Assembly (NCBI GenBank): GCA_021780535.1
Contig: JAJXYN010000007.1
Span: forward strand, 1-50,054
From: a bacterium
GTDB taxonomy: Bacteria; Patescibacteriota; Patescibacteriia; JAGPKW01
Reading direction: 5' to 3'
Length of the DNA stretch: 50,054 nucleotides
A program made the translations under genes and the position numbers. Below, in pieces: positions 37,890 through 47,664 of this stretch. Under the pieces are notes generated by a model. The model did no database searches, was not told the DNA's origin, and saw only the letters and a list, made by a program, of their open reading frames with translations. Within the stretch, counting starts at the first letter, position 1, and each line of letters starts with the position of its first letter.

Positions 37890-39059
37890 TTATTTAATAA
37901 ATTTAAGAGCTTCTTCGGCTATCATTTTCTCTTCATTGGTTTTTATAACTTCAATATTTACGTTATCAGTAAAAGGCAAATCCTTCATTATCAAACTTCT
38001 TATAATTTCACTTCTTTCACCAATCCCGGCAGTAAAAATTATGGCATCAACTCTTCCTAGTATAGCATAATAAGAACCAATATACTTTTTAACTCTATAA
38101 ACAAAAACATCAACAGCTAGCTTACACCTCTTTTTCAATAAAGTTAATTCATCAAAATTATATTTTTCATTTAAATAAGACCCATCAAAATTAGAAACAG
38201 GATAATCAGCCAAATATAAAACTTCTCTCATATCAATATTAGTCATGCCAGTCATACCAACCAAACCAGACTTTTTATTTAATAAATTATCAACTTGATC
38301 CAATGTTAAATTTTCTTTTCTAGCTATAAATAAAGGGACAGAAGCATCAAGATCTCCAACTCTAGTACCCATTAACAACCCTTCAAGTGGAGTAAATCCC
38401 ATTGAATTATCAACAGATTTCCCATTTTTTATAGCACAAACACTACATCCTGAGCCAAGATGACATGTTATTAAATTTAATTCACTCTCATTTTTATTTG
38501 CTGTTTTTGCATACTCTTCCAATATATATTCATGTGACAAACCATGGAAACCATATCTTCTAATCAAATATTTTTCAGCTAGTTCAACAGGAAGTCCATA
38601 AGTATAAGCATAATCAGGAAGAGAATGATGGAAAGCAGTATCAAAACTCAAAGAATTTTTAATATTAGGAAATAATTCTATACAAGCATTCACAACAGAC
38701 ATTTGGACAGGATTATGTAATGGTGCTAATTCGTTAACCAATTCCATTTGTTTTAAAACAACATCATCAACAAGCAAATTATTGCTATTATTTCCACCAT
38801 GCACAATTCTATGACCTATTATCTCAATATCATCAACATTTATATTATACATTTTAAATTTTTCAAACAAAAAAATCAAAGCATCTTTATGTGTTTTATA
38901 ATCTTGTTCATACTTATCATCATTTCCATTTATTTTAAATTCAGAAAAAGAATTAGATACACCAATTCTTTCAAAAATACCTTTAACAACCTCGTTTAAT
39001 TTATTATCAAACAAAGCAAATTTTAAAGAAGACGAACCACAATTGACAACTAAAATCAT
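37890..39059 (-). CDS. ackA: Acetate kinase
   Basis: VVNCGSSSLKFALFD, HRIVHGG, FDTAFHHSLP, RRYGFHGLSHEY, FTAGIGE motifs. Confidence 0.96.
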   Translation of the reverse strand: MILVVNCGSSSLKFALFDNKLNEVVKGIFERIGVSNSFSEFKINGNDDKYEQDYKTHKDALIFLFEKFKMYNINVDDIEIIGHRIVHGGNNSNNLLVDDVVLKQMELVNELAPLHNPVQMSVVNACIELFPNIKNSLSFDTAFHHSLPDYAYTYGLPVELAEKYLIRRYGFHGLSHEYILEEYAKTANKNESELNLITCHLGSGCSVCAIKNGKSVDNSMGFTPLEGLLMGTRVGDLDASVPLFIARKENLTLDQVDNLLNKKSGLVGMTGMTNIDMREVLYLADYPVSNFDGSYLNEKYNFDELTLLKKRCKLAVDVFVYRVKKYIGSYYAILGRVDAIIFTAGIGERSEIIRSLIMKDLPFTDNVNIEVIKTNEEKMIAEEALKFIK

Positions 39060-39113
39060 AAAATAAGTTAAATTAAATAGTTAAATAGTTTATAGCTAAA
39101 TACCGTAAGAAAA

Positions 39114-40247
39114 TTATTCTTCTGCACTAGTTTTATCAATTTCCAAAACCTCAACCTCACCCCCACTACCAGTAATCTTTAATACATCCTTATCAACCTT
39201 CTTAAACTCTTTATAAGCAGTATTATAACCATTTACAGTAGTATTAAGATTATTGCCCAATTTTTTTAAATATTCGTCATAAGAAATTATGTGCTTACCA
39301 AGTTGCTCAACATTTTTAATAACCTTACTAACACTCTCTTCCATTTTCATGGCACGAAGGCCTTGTAAAACGGTTTGTAAATAAGCAAAAAATGATGTTG
39401 GAGAAACAATCATAACATGCTTTTTAAAAGCATACTCAATTAAATTTATAGAATTTACATTAAGTACCCCAACTTTATTAATTAATAAATCATGATAAAT
39501 ACCCTCTGCAGAAATAAACATAAAAGCAAAATCTGTAGTATTTAGATCTGGCCTAATATATTTACTAGTTTCATCAATCCTAAGCTGTAAATCGTTTTTT
39601 AACTTCTTTTCCAATTCCGTTATAGTAATAGGGTCTTTAGCCTCTATTAATTTATTATAATTTTCAAGAGAAAATTTAGAATCAACCGGAATAATTAATT
39701 TACCTAGAAAAATAGCCGCATCAACAATTAAATCTTGATCAGTTTTTTCATCACGACCAATTTTATATTGCATTTTATATTGATCAGGAGAAAATAAATT
39801 TTTAAGCAAACTTTCAAGAAAATATTCTCCTAAAATACCACGCTGTTTAGGGTTTTTAAGAATATCTTCTAATCCTTTTATTTGCCCAGACAAATCCAAA
39901 ATTTGCTTATTCGTTCCTTTTAAACTTTCAAGTTGAGTAGAAATTTCTTTAATCGTAGAAATAGATTTTTCAAGATGACCATGAACAGTTTTATTGGAAC
40001 CTTCAAGTTTTTCATCAAAAGTTTTACGAAGAAGTTCCACTTGTTCCCTATTCATCTTAGAAGAGTTATCAATTTGATCTCTAGTTAATTTTAATGAATC
40101 ATTAAGTTGATTTTGTAACATTAGAAAAACATCATTATTTTTATCGTCAGGCTTCTTAAGTTCATCCAGTTTTTTAGAAAAAACAAAAAATATAGCAACA
40201 ATAATTGCAATTAATAAAACTATTAAAATAATTAAAAATATTTCCAT
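39114..40247 (-). CDS. rmuC: DNA recombination protein RmuC
   Basis: N-terminal TM, coiled coil, RGILGEYFLESLLKN, IIPVDSKFSLENY, AFMFISAEGIY motifs. Confidence 0.92.
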   Translation of the reverse strand: MEIFLIILIVLLIAIIVAIFFVFSKKLDELKKPDDKNNDVFLMLQNQLNDSLKLTRDQIDNSSKMNREQVELLRKTFDEKLEGSNKTVHGHLEKSISTIKEISTQLESLKGTNKQILDLSGQIKGLEDILKNPKQRGILGEYFLESLLKNLFSPDQYKMQYKIGRDEKTDQDLIVDAAIFLGKLIIPVDSKFSLENYNKLIEAKDPITITELEKKLKNDLQLRIDETSKYIRPDLNTTDFAFMFISAEGIYHDLLINKVGVLNVNSINLIEYAFKKHVMIVSPTSFFAYLQTVLQGLRAMKMEESVSKVIKNVEQLGKHIISYDEYLKKLGNNLNTTVNGYNTAYKEFKKVDKDVLKITGSGGEVEVLEIDKTSAEE

Positions 40248-40250
40248 ATA

Positions 40251-40832
40251 TTAATTTATAATCTCCCCCATCATACAAACACCCCCCATACTAAACGCAT
40301 TCCCCTCATCAGTATCAACATGAACAGCATCACTAAATTCATCAGAAATTCTAACTTCAATATTGTCAAAAATTAAACCACGAGCACCAAATTCTCCTGT
40401 TTTTACCTTAACAATACTTTTATCAACTAAATTTAATTCCTTAGCAGTTTTTGTAGTACAGTGGAAATGTCTTTTAGCAATAATAACACCTTCCTTTAAA
40501 ATAATTTCACCTTTAGGTCCAACAAGTTTAATAGAAGCAGATCCTTCCAAATCGCCAGACAATCTCAAAGGAGCATCCACTTTCAAACGTCTTGCATCTG
40601 TTTGAGAAATTTCAACTTGAGATTTTAATCTAATTGGTCCTAGTATTCTAACATTATCAAGCCTTCCATCCGCAGAAATTAAATCAACTTTTTCAAGAGA
40701 AGCAAATTGACCGGGTTGAGAAAGTTCTTTAAAAAAAGTTAATTCATAATTAACACCAAACAAAACATCAAGATCCTCACGAGAAATGTGGACATGATGA
40801 GCAGAAACTTCAACTTTAACTCGTTTTAACAT
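40251..40832 (-). CDS. pduL: PduL-type phosphate propanoyl/acetyltransferase
   Basis: EVSAHHVHISREDLDVLFG, QPGQFAS, LGPIRLKSQVEIS, AKRHFHCT, MHVDTDEGNA-like motifs. Confidence 0.92.
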   Translation of the reverse strand: MLKRVKVEVSAHHVHISREDLDVLFGVNYELTFFKELSQPGQFASLEKVDLISADGRLDNVRILGPIRLKSQVEISQTDARRLKVDAPLRLSGDLEGSASIKLVGPKGEIILKEGVIIAKRHFHCTTKTAKELNLVDKSIVKVKTGEFGARGLIFDNIEVRISDEFSDAVHVDTDEGNAFSMGGVCMMGEIIN

Positions 40833-40930
40833 AGAAAAAATAAATTATACTTATTAAAATACTTAATATATAATAGAATAAAAGAAATATAATGGCAATA
40901 AATATAATTTAAAAATTCAAATTAATTATT

Positions 40931-41416
40931 ATGATTATTCTTGGTGTTGATCCAGGTTATGCAATAACAGGTTATGGCGTAATAGAAAAACTTGGCAATA
41001 AATATAAATATTTAGCACACGGGGTCATAACAACTGATTCTAGTTTAAATTTTCAAGAAAGGTTAAAAATAAACCATGAAGAATTAAATAAGATAATAAA
41101 ACAATACAAACCAGAATTATTTTCTATAGAAGAATTATTTTTTGCAAAAAATACAAAAACAGCAATTAATGTAGCACAAGCAAGAGGGGTAATAATATTA
41201 ACAGCATTACAAAATAATTTAAAAATATATGAATACACTCCGCTACAAATAAAACAAGCATTAACAGGTTATGGTAGAGCAGATAAAAATCAAATACAAC
41301 AAATGGTAAAAATATTATTAAACTTAAAAGCAATACCAAAACCAGATGATGCGGCAGATGCTCTCGCCATAGCAATCACTTGTGGAAATTCATATAAATC
41401 ATTATTAAATAAATAA
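40931..41416 (+). CDS. ruvC: Holliday junction resolvase RuvC
   Basis: IILGVDPGYAITGYGVIE, SIEELFFAKNTKTAINVAQARGV, TGYGRADKNQIQ, DDAADALAIAI. Confidence 0.96.
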   Translation: MIILGVDPGYAITGYGVIEKLGNKYKYLAHGVITTDSSLNFQERLKINHEELNKIIKQYKPELFSIEELFFAKNTKTAINVAQARGVIILTALQNNLKIYEYTPLQIKQALTGYGRADKNQIQQMVKILLNLKAIPKPDDAADALAIAITCGNSYKSLLNK

Positions 41417-41458
41417 AATAATAGGTTCCAGATATATCTGGAACCTATTATTTTATTT
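41411..41458. terminator. Perfect 48-bp palindrome, bidirectional terminator
   Basis: AAATAAAATAATAGGTTCCAGATATATCTGGAACCTATTATTTTATTT, fully self-complementary, between convergent genes. Confidence 0.8.
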
Positions 41459-41824
41459 AGCTATGAATTTAATATTATTAATAATAAACTGAGACAAAGA
41501 ATAAGCAGTAACAATTATTATAATTCCAATAGATGCACTCTTTATTAAGTCCCAAGCCTTTTTAGTTTTTCCAGAATCTCCTTTGGAGGTAAGATAAACA
41601 AAGCCCGCATATAATATAACAACAAGCATAACAGTAGCAGATAACCCCATTATAATCTGTATAACATTAGAAATAATAGTAGGAATATCGGCTTGACCAA
41701 ATAAACTTTTAGCTCCAAGATTTGTATTACTTAATCCATAATTATAAAAATCTTCAGCCAAAACAGAGTTATAAATAAACAAACTAAAAAATGATGATAA
41801 AACAAAAAATATTTTTTTTAACAT
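41453..41824 (-). CDS. T4SS pilin / VirB2-TrbC-like protein, paralog 1
   Basis: Signal peptide, two TM helices, YAGFVYLTSKGDSGKTKKAWDLIKSASIGIIIIVTAYSLSQFI. Confidence 0.75.
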   Translation of the reverse strand: MLKKIFFVLSSFFSLFIYNSVLAEDFYNYGLSNTNLGAKSLFGQADIPTIISNVIQIIMGLSATVMLVVILYAGFVYLTSKGDSGKTKKAWDLIKSASIGIIIIVTAYSLSQFIINNIKFIAK

Positions 41825-41897
41825 AACAAAAACTTAAATTTAAGAATTTAAAAACAAATGCTAATTAATTTTAACATATTTTCCCAAATATAAAAAC

Positions 41898-41921
41898 ATG
41901 AGAGTATCTCACGTCTTTATT
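41898..41921 (-). terminator. Terminator hairpin
   Basis: CATGAGAGTATCTCACG stem with a T-run on the minus strand. Confidence 0.6.
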
Positions 41922-41931
41922 AATAAACATA

Positions 41932-42393
41932 TTATGCTCCAACAGTCTTCAATAAACCACTTATCAAGAAAGCAGTAATAGCATATCCTGATACAATAAG
42001 AACCATGCCAACCGCACCAGCTATCATAATCTTTTTAGCAGAATCAATTTTTTGAGTATCTCCTTGAGAAAGCATCCACTTAACACCACCAGTAACAATA
42101 ATAACAGTAGCAACTATACCAAATAAACCAAGAATAACTTTAACAATATTACCTATTATTTGTGGCAAACTAGTGCCAGATAAACCAATATTATCACCAA
42201 CAGATTGAACATCATCACCACCAAACATATTTATACAAGTACATTTGTTAGTAGTAGTATCAGTTTGAGCATTATAACCCTTTGGACATTTACCATCAGA
42301 GCCACAATCTAAAGCATAAGTATTTGCTGTAAAAGACAAAGCCCCAAATACGATTACCAAAGAAAAAATTATGGAAGAAATAACCTTTTTCAT
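41932..42393 (-). CDS. T4SS pilin / VirB2-TrbC-like protein, paralog 2
   Basis: Signal peptide, small Cys-containing segment, two TM helices with MLSQGDTQKIDSAKKIMIAGAVG. Confidence 0.75.
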   Translation of the reverse strand: MKKVISSIIFSLVIVFGALSFTANTYALDCGSDGKCPKGYNAQTDTTTNKCTCINMFGGDDVQSVGDNIGLSGTSLPQIIGNIVKVILGLFGIVATVIIVTGGVKWMLSQGDTQKIDSAKKIMIAGAVGMVLIVSGYAITAFLISGLLKTVGA

Positions 42394-42461
42394 ATTTATA
42401 AATTATTTTAATTATTTGTTTATTATATTATAACAGATATTTTTATTTTAAAAAATGTTTA

Positions 42462-43427
42462 TTATTTTATAAGAGGATAAGTAGCACTATTAATACAAAT
42501 CAAAGTAGTATCACCACTTGTTCCACTACAAGTACTGCTAGATAAAGTATTAGATACAACAGGGCTAGAAGCAAGACTAGATGTTAAAACATAAATGCAT
42601 CTTCCAGCACAAGAACTAGAAGAAACAGTACCACCACTACAAGAACAAAGATCACCATTACTTACGCCAGACTTAAATGAAGTACCCAAAATACTAGTTG
42701 GAGTAGTTGTAGTATTAGTGCTAGTTGTTGTATCTGTTTTATAACAATTCCATCCAGCTATATCTTTACAAAAACCATCTCCCGTTGGTATTTTTCCTGT
42801 TATATCAGCAAGATCCGTGGTTCTATAACAACTGCCACCAGATTTTCCACAATCATCTCCAGATTTAATAATATTACAAGTCTTATCAATACAATTACTA
42901 AAATTAGCAGAATACAAACAACAGAAAGAATCAGCAATATTATTACAGTCAGCCTGCGATGTACATGCAACATCTGTAGAGATATTAGGGGTTGGATTAC
43001 CGGTAACATTAGGGATAGTGGTAGTAAGAAAACTCACAATCGCATAACTAAATATAATTATTAAAATTCCACCAAAAGTATATTTAATAATTCCCATGCC
43101 TTTTTGATAAGCTTTTGGATCACCGTTAGAAATTAATATCATAACACCAGCATAAACAAAAGCTATAAGTCCAATGGTAGCAGAAAAACCAAGAATAATT
43201 TTTACAATAGTGTTTACTTTAGAAGCAACAGTATCTGCTAAAATTTTTTTATTATCAGTAGTTGATGTAAGGTCTGGGCAACTTCTCCCAGTTGGGTCAG
43301 ACAACAGATCTATTCCCACGGTTGTTATACCAACGCCACTTTTACTACAATCCGCAGCAAAAGAAACAGTACTAGAAATAATAAATAAAGAAAATAATAT
43401 TAAAAATAAACTTATATATCTTTTCAT
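42462..43427 (-). CDS. T4SS pilin-like protein with Cys-rich C-terminal domain, paralog 3
   Basis: Signal peptide, YAGVMILISNGDPKAYQKGMGIIKYTFGGILIIIFSYAIVSF followed by a long Cys-rich, Thr/Ser-linked domain. Confidence 0.75.
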   Translation of the reverse strand: MKRYISLFLILFSLFIISSTVSFAADCSKSGVGITTVGIDLLSDPTGRSCPDLTSTTDNKKILADTVASKVNTIVKIILGFSATIGLIAFVYAGVMILISNGDPKAYQKGMGIIKYTFGGILIIIFSYAIVSFLTTTIPNVTGNPTPNISTDVACTSQADCNNIADSFCCLYSANFSNCIDKTCNIIKSGDDCGKSGGSCYRTTDLADITGKIPTGDGFCKDIAGWNCYKTDTTTSTNTTTTPTSILGTSFKSGVSNGDLCSCSGGTVSSSSCAGRCIYVLTSSLASSPVVSNTLSSSTCSGTSGDTTLICINSATYPLIK

Positions 43428-43444
43428 TTTAATTTTTTAAAAAA

Positions 43445-44056
43445 TTATTGACCACCAAAGAATAATTGCCACTTATTATCAACTAATGCTATAACAATAA
43501 ATTTAACAAGGGTATAAGCAAAAATAACTATCAACAACCCTATTACACTATTTTTCATAATATCTTGAGCCTTTTTGATTTTATCCTTATCACCACGAGA
43601 AATAATAATCATTATACCTCCATAAACAAACATTAATAATATAAAAATACCAGAAATACCAAGTGCTGTTCTTATAAGTGATGTCCATATAGGCGGAGCA
43701 TTTGCATAATCTAAAGGATTCCCAAATAAATCTTCTGCATTACAATCATTAACACATGGAACAAGACCGCCAGTTCCTCTAGGTATGCAAGTGCAACTAC
43801 CACTAACATTCATTACAGTACTAAGAGTATCATTAGTACCTGCACTCTTAACTGTACAAGTAGTTGTACTAACAGTAAAATTAAGAGGACAAGTAGATGT
43901 AGCAATACTACCAGAAACGCCACAAACACAATTAGCATTAGTATTTGCCGCAAAAACAAAATTAGAAGAAACATTAAAAACAAAAATTATAGCAACAACA
44001 CAAAAAAGACTTCCTATTTTTTTAAATTTTAAATTTTTAAATTTTAAATTTCCCAT
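43445..44056 (-). CDS. T4SS pilin-like protein with Cys-rich N-terminal extension, paralog 4
   Basis: Signal/TM, CVCGVSG...CTCIPRG...CVNDCN segment, then YGGIMIIISRGDKDKIKKAQDIMKNSVIGLLIVIFAYTLVKFI. Confidence 0.75.
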   Translation of the reverse strand: MGNLKFKNLKFKKIGSLFCVVAIIFVFNVSSNFVFAANTNANCVCGVSGSIATSTCPLNFTVSTTTCTVKSAGTNDTLSTVMNVSGSCTCIPRGTGGLVPCVNDCNAEDLFGNPLDYANAPPIWTSLIRTALGISGIFILLMFVYGGIMIIISRGDKDKIKKAQDIMKNSVIGLLIVIFAYTLVKFIVIALVDNKWQLFFGGQ

Positions 44057-44057
44057 A

Positions 44058-45422
44058 TTACCATGTCATATTAAGTTGAGCATTAGCACCTTGTTCTAAA
44101 GTTTTTAAACTTTGATCTTCTGATTTATTCAAAACATCTAAAGCTAGCTTATTTAAAACAGATTCTGCTGTTGCATAATCCTTACCATGATACCAATCTT
44201 TCGCAGTAAATGCCTGTTTAGCAAACACTCCAATATCAGGATCATCTTGTTGTTTTCCAAGAATATTTCTAATAGCTGAAGGATTTTTAGCTGCATTTAA
44301 ATATTTAGTAACATTTGCTTCATCTGTAATATATTTAAGAAAATCCCATGCTTCATTTTGATGTAAGCTTTTTTTAGGAACAACTTCTACAAAATAATTT
44401 GCATAATTAACATTTTTAGTAGAGCCATCAATTTGAGGGACTGGGCTAACATAATAATTCAAACCAGGATTTTTAGCTTTAATTTGTGCATTATTGTATG
44501 AATAACCAAATGTATAAGCTACTTTTCCATCAGCAAAAGCATCTAAAGAATTTGGCATTGAAGCATTCCAAGAATAAACATCTTTATTTGGATTAGCAAA
44601 ATCAGTATAAAAAGAAACTGCTTCCATTCCTGGATTATAACCATTAGTTTCACCACCTACACAAAAAGACTCACCACAAGACATAGGAGAACCATTTTGC
44701 ATCATAAGAAGAGAAACTATATCAAAAGATCTATTCACATTATCAACCAAACCCAAAGAAGTCCCCGCCTGTATTATATTACCCTTTTTATCAACCAAAG
44801 TAAGTTGCTTTACGTCTTGTTTAAACTGAGACCACGTTAAAGCAGGTTCTGATATTCTTGCATTATCAAGTAAATCTCTATTATAAAATAAAGACAAGGT
44901 ATCAACAGCAAGTGGTAAACCATAAATAGCATTGTTTTTTACAACATCATCATAAACAACAGAAACAAATTTAGTTTTAATATCATTCAAAGTAGGAGAT
45001 ATGTTGGTTTTTTTAACATAATCCTTTGTGCCCTTTTTAGCATCAGTCACAATTTCATAAGTCATGTTTGTAGAGGCTGGCATTGTAGATAATCTATCAT
45101 TTGATATATATTCGCCAACCCATGTAGCTGGAATAGAAAAAATATCTGGGCCTTTATCTTCAGACCAAGCATTTATAAGTTCCTGTTTATATTCATCAAG
45201 TCTTAGTTTTTTATAATTTATAGTTACATAAGGATGATCTTTATTGTATTGATTTATCAAATCAGAAAAATCAGCACCATCATCTGTAATTCTCCAATAG
45301 TTCAAAGTAATTTGAGGTAAAGAAGCTTTAATTTGTGCCGTTTTATTATCATTTTTACATCCAAAACCAGAAAAAAATGTAAAAGATAAACATATAAAAA
45401 ATATAGCAAAAACCTTTTTCAT
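44058..45422 (-). CDS. Extracellular solute-binding lipoprotein (family 1)
   Basis: Lipobox-like FSGFGC; ITLNYWRITDDGADFSDLINQYNKDHPYV, GLPLAVDTLSLFYNRDLL, NEAWDFLKYIT. Confidence 0.88.
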   Translation of the reverse strand: MKKVFAIFFICLSFTFFSGFGCKNDNKTAQIKASLPQITLNYWRITDDGADFSDLINQYNKDHPYVTINYKKLRLDEYKQELINAWSEDKGPDIFSIPATWVGEYISNDRLSTMPASTNMTYEIVTDAKKGTKDYVKKTNISPTLNDIKTKFVSVVYDDVVKNNAIYGLPLAVDTLSLFYNRDLLDNARISEPALTWSQFKQDVKQLTLVDKKGNIIQAGTSLGLVDNVNRSFDIVSLLMMQNGSPMSCGESFCVGGETNGYNPGMEAVSFYTDFANPNKDVYSWNASMPNSLDAFADGKVAYTFGYSYNNAQIKAKNPGLNYYVSPVPQIDGSTKNVNYANYFVEVVPKKSLHQNEAWDFLKYITDEANVTKYLNAAKNPSAIRNILGKQQDDPDIGVFAKQAFTAKDWYHGKDYATAESVLNKLALDVLNKSEDQSLKTLEQGANAQLNMTW

Positions 45423-45587
45423 GAAAACAAATTTAAATATATAAAAATGTAAATATAGAAAAATAAAAACCTTTATATGTTTCTATGTTTTCATATTTCT
45501 ATATATTTATTATAGCATAAAAAAAATAAAACAAAAATTAATTTGCTCTATTTTATATTTTATAATTTTGTATTTTTTCTCTTTTTT

Positions 45588-47057
45588 TTATTTTTTATTA
45601 TTAATTGCATTGCTCAATTCTTCAACTTCATCCCATGGTAAAATTTCACCATTTTTTACAGCTATTCCTTTTTCTGCTCCTTTACCAGTACAAACAATAA
45701 CATCTCCAGGATTTGCCAAACTAACAGCTTTAATAATAGCTTCTTTTCTATCTAATATTTTAAATGCATTAATATTTTCTTCTTTCTTATTATTTAAATT
45801 TCTTACAATTTTATCAACAACTCTGTCACTATTTTTATCTTCAACATCATTAATAACTCCAACAAAAACATCCTCAATTATTTTCATAGGATCATCATCA
45901 TACGGATCTTCATTAGTTACAACAACATAGTTGCAGAAAGAACCAGCGGCATTACCTTTATCAAAACGAACAACTTTATCTCTCCCACCACCACAAGAAC
46001 CAATAACAGCTATTAATTTATTTTCTGGCTTTATTATTTTCAACAAATTATTATAAACACCAGCAACACTATTAGGGTCATGTGCATAATCAACAAATCC
46101 AAATATTCCATTATTCCCTTTTATAAGCTGCATCCTACCATTAACTTGTTCAATTTTACTTAAAGCATTTTTTATATTTTCTAAATCAAAACCGAGAGAT
46201 AAGGCAACAGAAGCTGCAGCTAAAGAATTATAAACATTAAATAAACCAGTTAATTTTAATTCAAATTTAGAATTTAAAATTTGCGACTTAAAATCATTCT
46301 TCGTTTTAATTTCAACTTCAAAATCAGTTTCTCCTAATTCTAATTTTATATTATTGGCTATCAAAAATTTATATTTTGGATCATTAATAAAATTTTGTAT
46401 TGGAAAATTATTATTCACCTCAGTATTAACAATATTAAATCCAAAAATTTCATCAACATTAAAATTAATAAAATCCAAAACATATTTATCATCAAAATTT
46501 GCAACAATAGATTTACTAATCTTTTTACCATTAATAACTTTTTCTTTTCTAGATTCTAATTGTTTAAATAATTTTAATTTAGCTTTCTTATAATTATCAA
46601 AACCACCATGAGCTTCAATATGTTCAGGTGTTATATTGGTAAAAACGCAAATATCATAATCTATACCAAAAGATCTAAATTGTTCAATACCTTGGGAAGT
46701 AGATTCAACAATCACATATTCACATTTAACATCCAACATTCTTCTCAAATATTTCTGCAATTTAAAACGACCCTGCATACCTTGTTTGGTAGTATTAACC
46801 CATTCTTCTCCCCCAATTTTAAAATTAATAGTTGTCATCATACCAACTTCTTTACCATTTTCTTCTAAAATTTTAGCAATCATATTACAAGTAGTAGTTT
46901 TACCATTAGTACCCGTAACACCAATAACGATCATTTTATGAGAAGGAAAACCATAAATAACATTAGCAAACATAGCCAAAGAAAAATGATAGAACCTAAA
47001 TAAAAACTTAGGGGTAAAAGATTTTATAGTTTTTTTTATGTTGTAAATTAGAGACAT
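45588..47057 (-). CDS. Mur ligase, MurE-like
   Basis: VIGVTGTNGKTTTCNMI, VVESTSQGIEQ, FTNITPEHIEAHGGFDNYKKAKLKLF, LFNVYNSLAA, VDYAHDPNSV, GSCGGGRDKVVR, VTNEDPYDDDP. Confidence 0.92.
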   Translation of the reverse strand: MSLIYNIKKTIKSFTPKFLFRFYHFSLAMFANVIYGFPSHKMIVIGVTGTNGKTTTCNMIAKILEENGKEVGMMTTINFKIGGEEWVNTTKQGMQGRFKLQKYLRRMLDVKCEYVIVESTSQGIEQFRSFGIDYDICVFTNITPEHIEAHGGFDNYKKAKLKLFKQLESRKEKVINGKKISKSIVANFDDKYVLDFINFNVDEIFGFNIVNTEVNNNFPIQNFINDPKYKFLIANNIKLELGETDFEVEIKTKNDFKSQILNSKFELKLTGLFNVYNSLAAASVALSLGFDLENIKNALSKIEQVNGRMQLIKGNNGIFGFVDYAHDPNSVAGVYNNLLKIIKPENKLIAVIGSCGGGRDKVVRFDKGNAAGSFCNYVVVTNEDPYDDDPMKIIEDVFVGVINDVEDKNSDRVVDKIVRNLNNKKEENINAFKILDRKEAIIKAVSLANPGDVIVCTGKGAEKGIAVKNGEILPWDEVEELSNAINNKK

Positions 47058-47081
47058 AGTATTTAATTTAAAATTTTTTTA

Positions 47082-47645
47082 TTATTTTCTTTTCAATGCA
47101 GCTTTCAATCTATCTTGTAAATCCAATCCATTATCCACATTTTTCAACATAATTTTAGCATCTTTTTCAGAATATCCAAGAGAAACAAGAGCAGAAACAG
47201 CCTCATCAGAACCACTAACATAGGAATTCTCAGCTATTATATCATCAATATTTAGTTTACCAGCAAGTTCCAATATAACCCTTTCAGCAGTTTTTTTACC
47301 AACACCTTTAACTTTAGAAACAAAAGCAACATCACCAGATAAGATTCCTTGCTTTAACATATTTACATCACTAGCAGAAGAAAGAATATTAATAGCAGTT
47401 TTAGGCCCAATACCTTTCACGGAAATTAATTTTTCAAAAAATTCTAATTCATTTGCATCCACAAAACCAAACAAATCATCAGCATCTTCACGTAAATTAT
47501 GATAAGTGAAAACCTCTAATTCAGACCCAATGTTTTTGGCAAGCAAAGAATAACCAGCATAAACCTTATACCCAACATCATGAACATCAAGAATAATGTA
47601 ATCTTTAAAAATATATTTAATTGTACCTTTTAAATATGCAATCAT
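47082..47645 (-). CDS. ruvA: Holliday junction helicase subunit RuvA
   Basis: MIAYLKGTIKYIFKDYIILDVHDVGYKV, REDADDLFGF, SVKGIGPKTAINIL, VKGVGKKTAERVILEL. Confidence 0.95.
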   Translation of the reverse strand: MIAYLKGTIKYIFKDYIILDVHDVGYKVYAGYSLLAKNIGSELEVFTYHNLREDADDLFGFVDANELEFFEKLISVKGIGPKTAINILSSASDVNMLKQGILSGDVAFVSKVKGVGKKTAERVILELAGKLNIDDIIAENSYVSGSDEAVSALVSLGYSEKDAKIMLKNVDNGLDLQDRLKAALKRK

Positions 47646-47664
47646 AATAAATAAATTTGAATTT

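Noticed and set aside
43975-44056. aaattttaaatttttaaattttaaattt repeats at the start of the pilin paralog 4 gene
   Set aside because: Encodes the short KFKNLKFKK start of the protein; simple AT-rich slippage sequence only.
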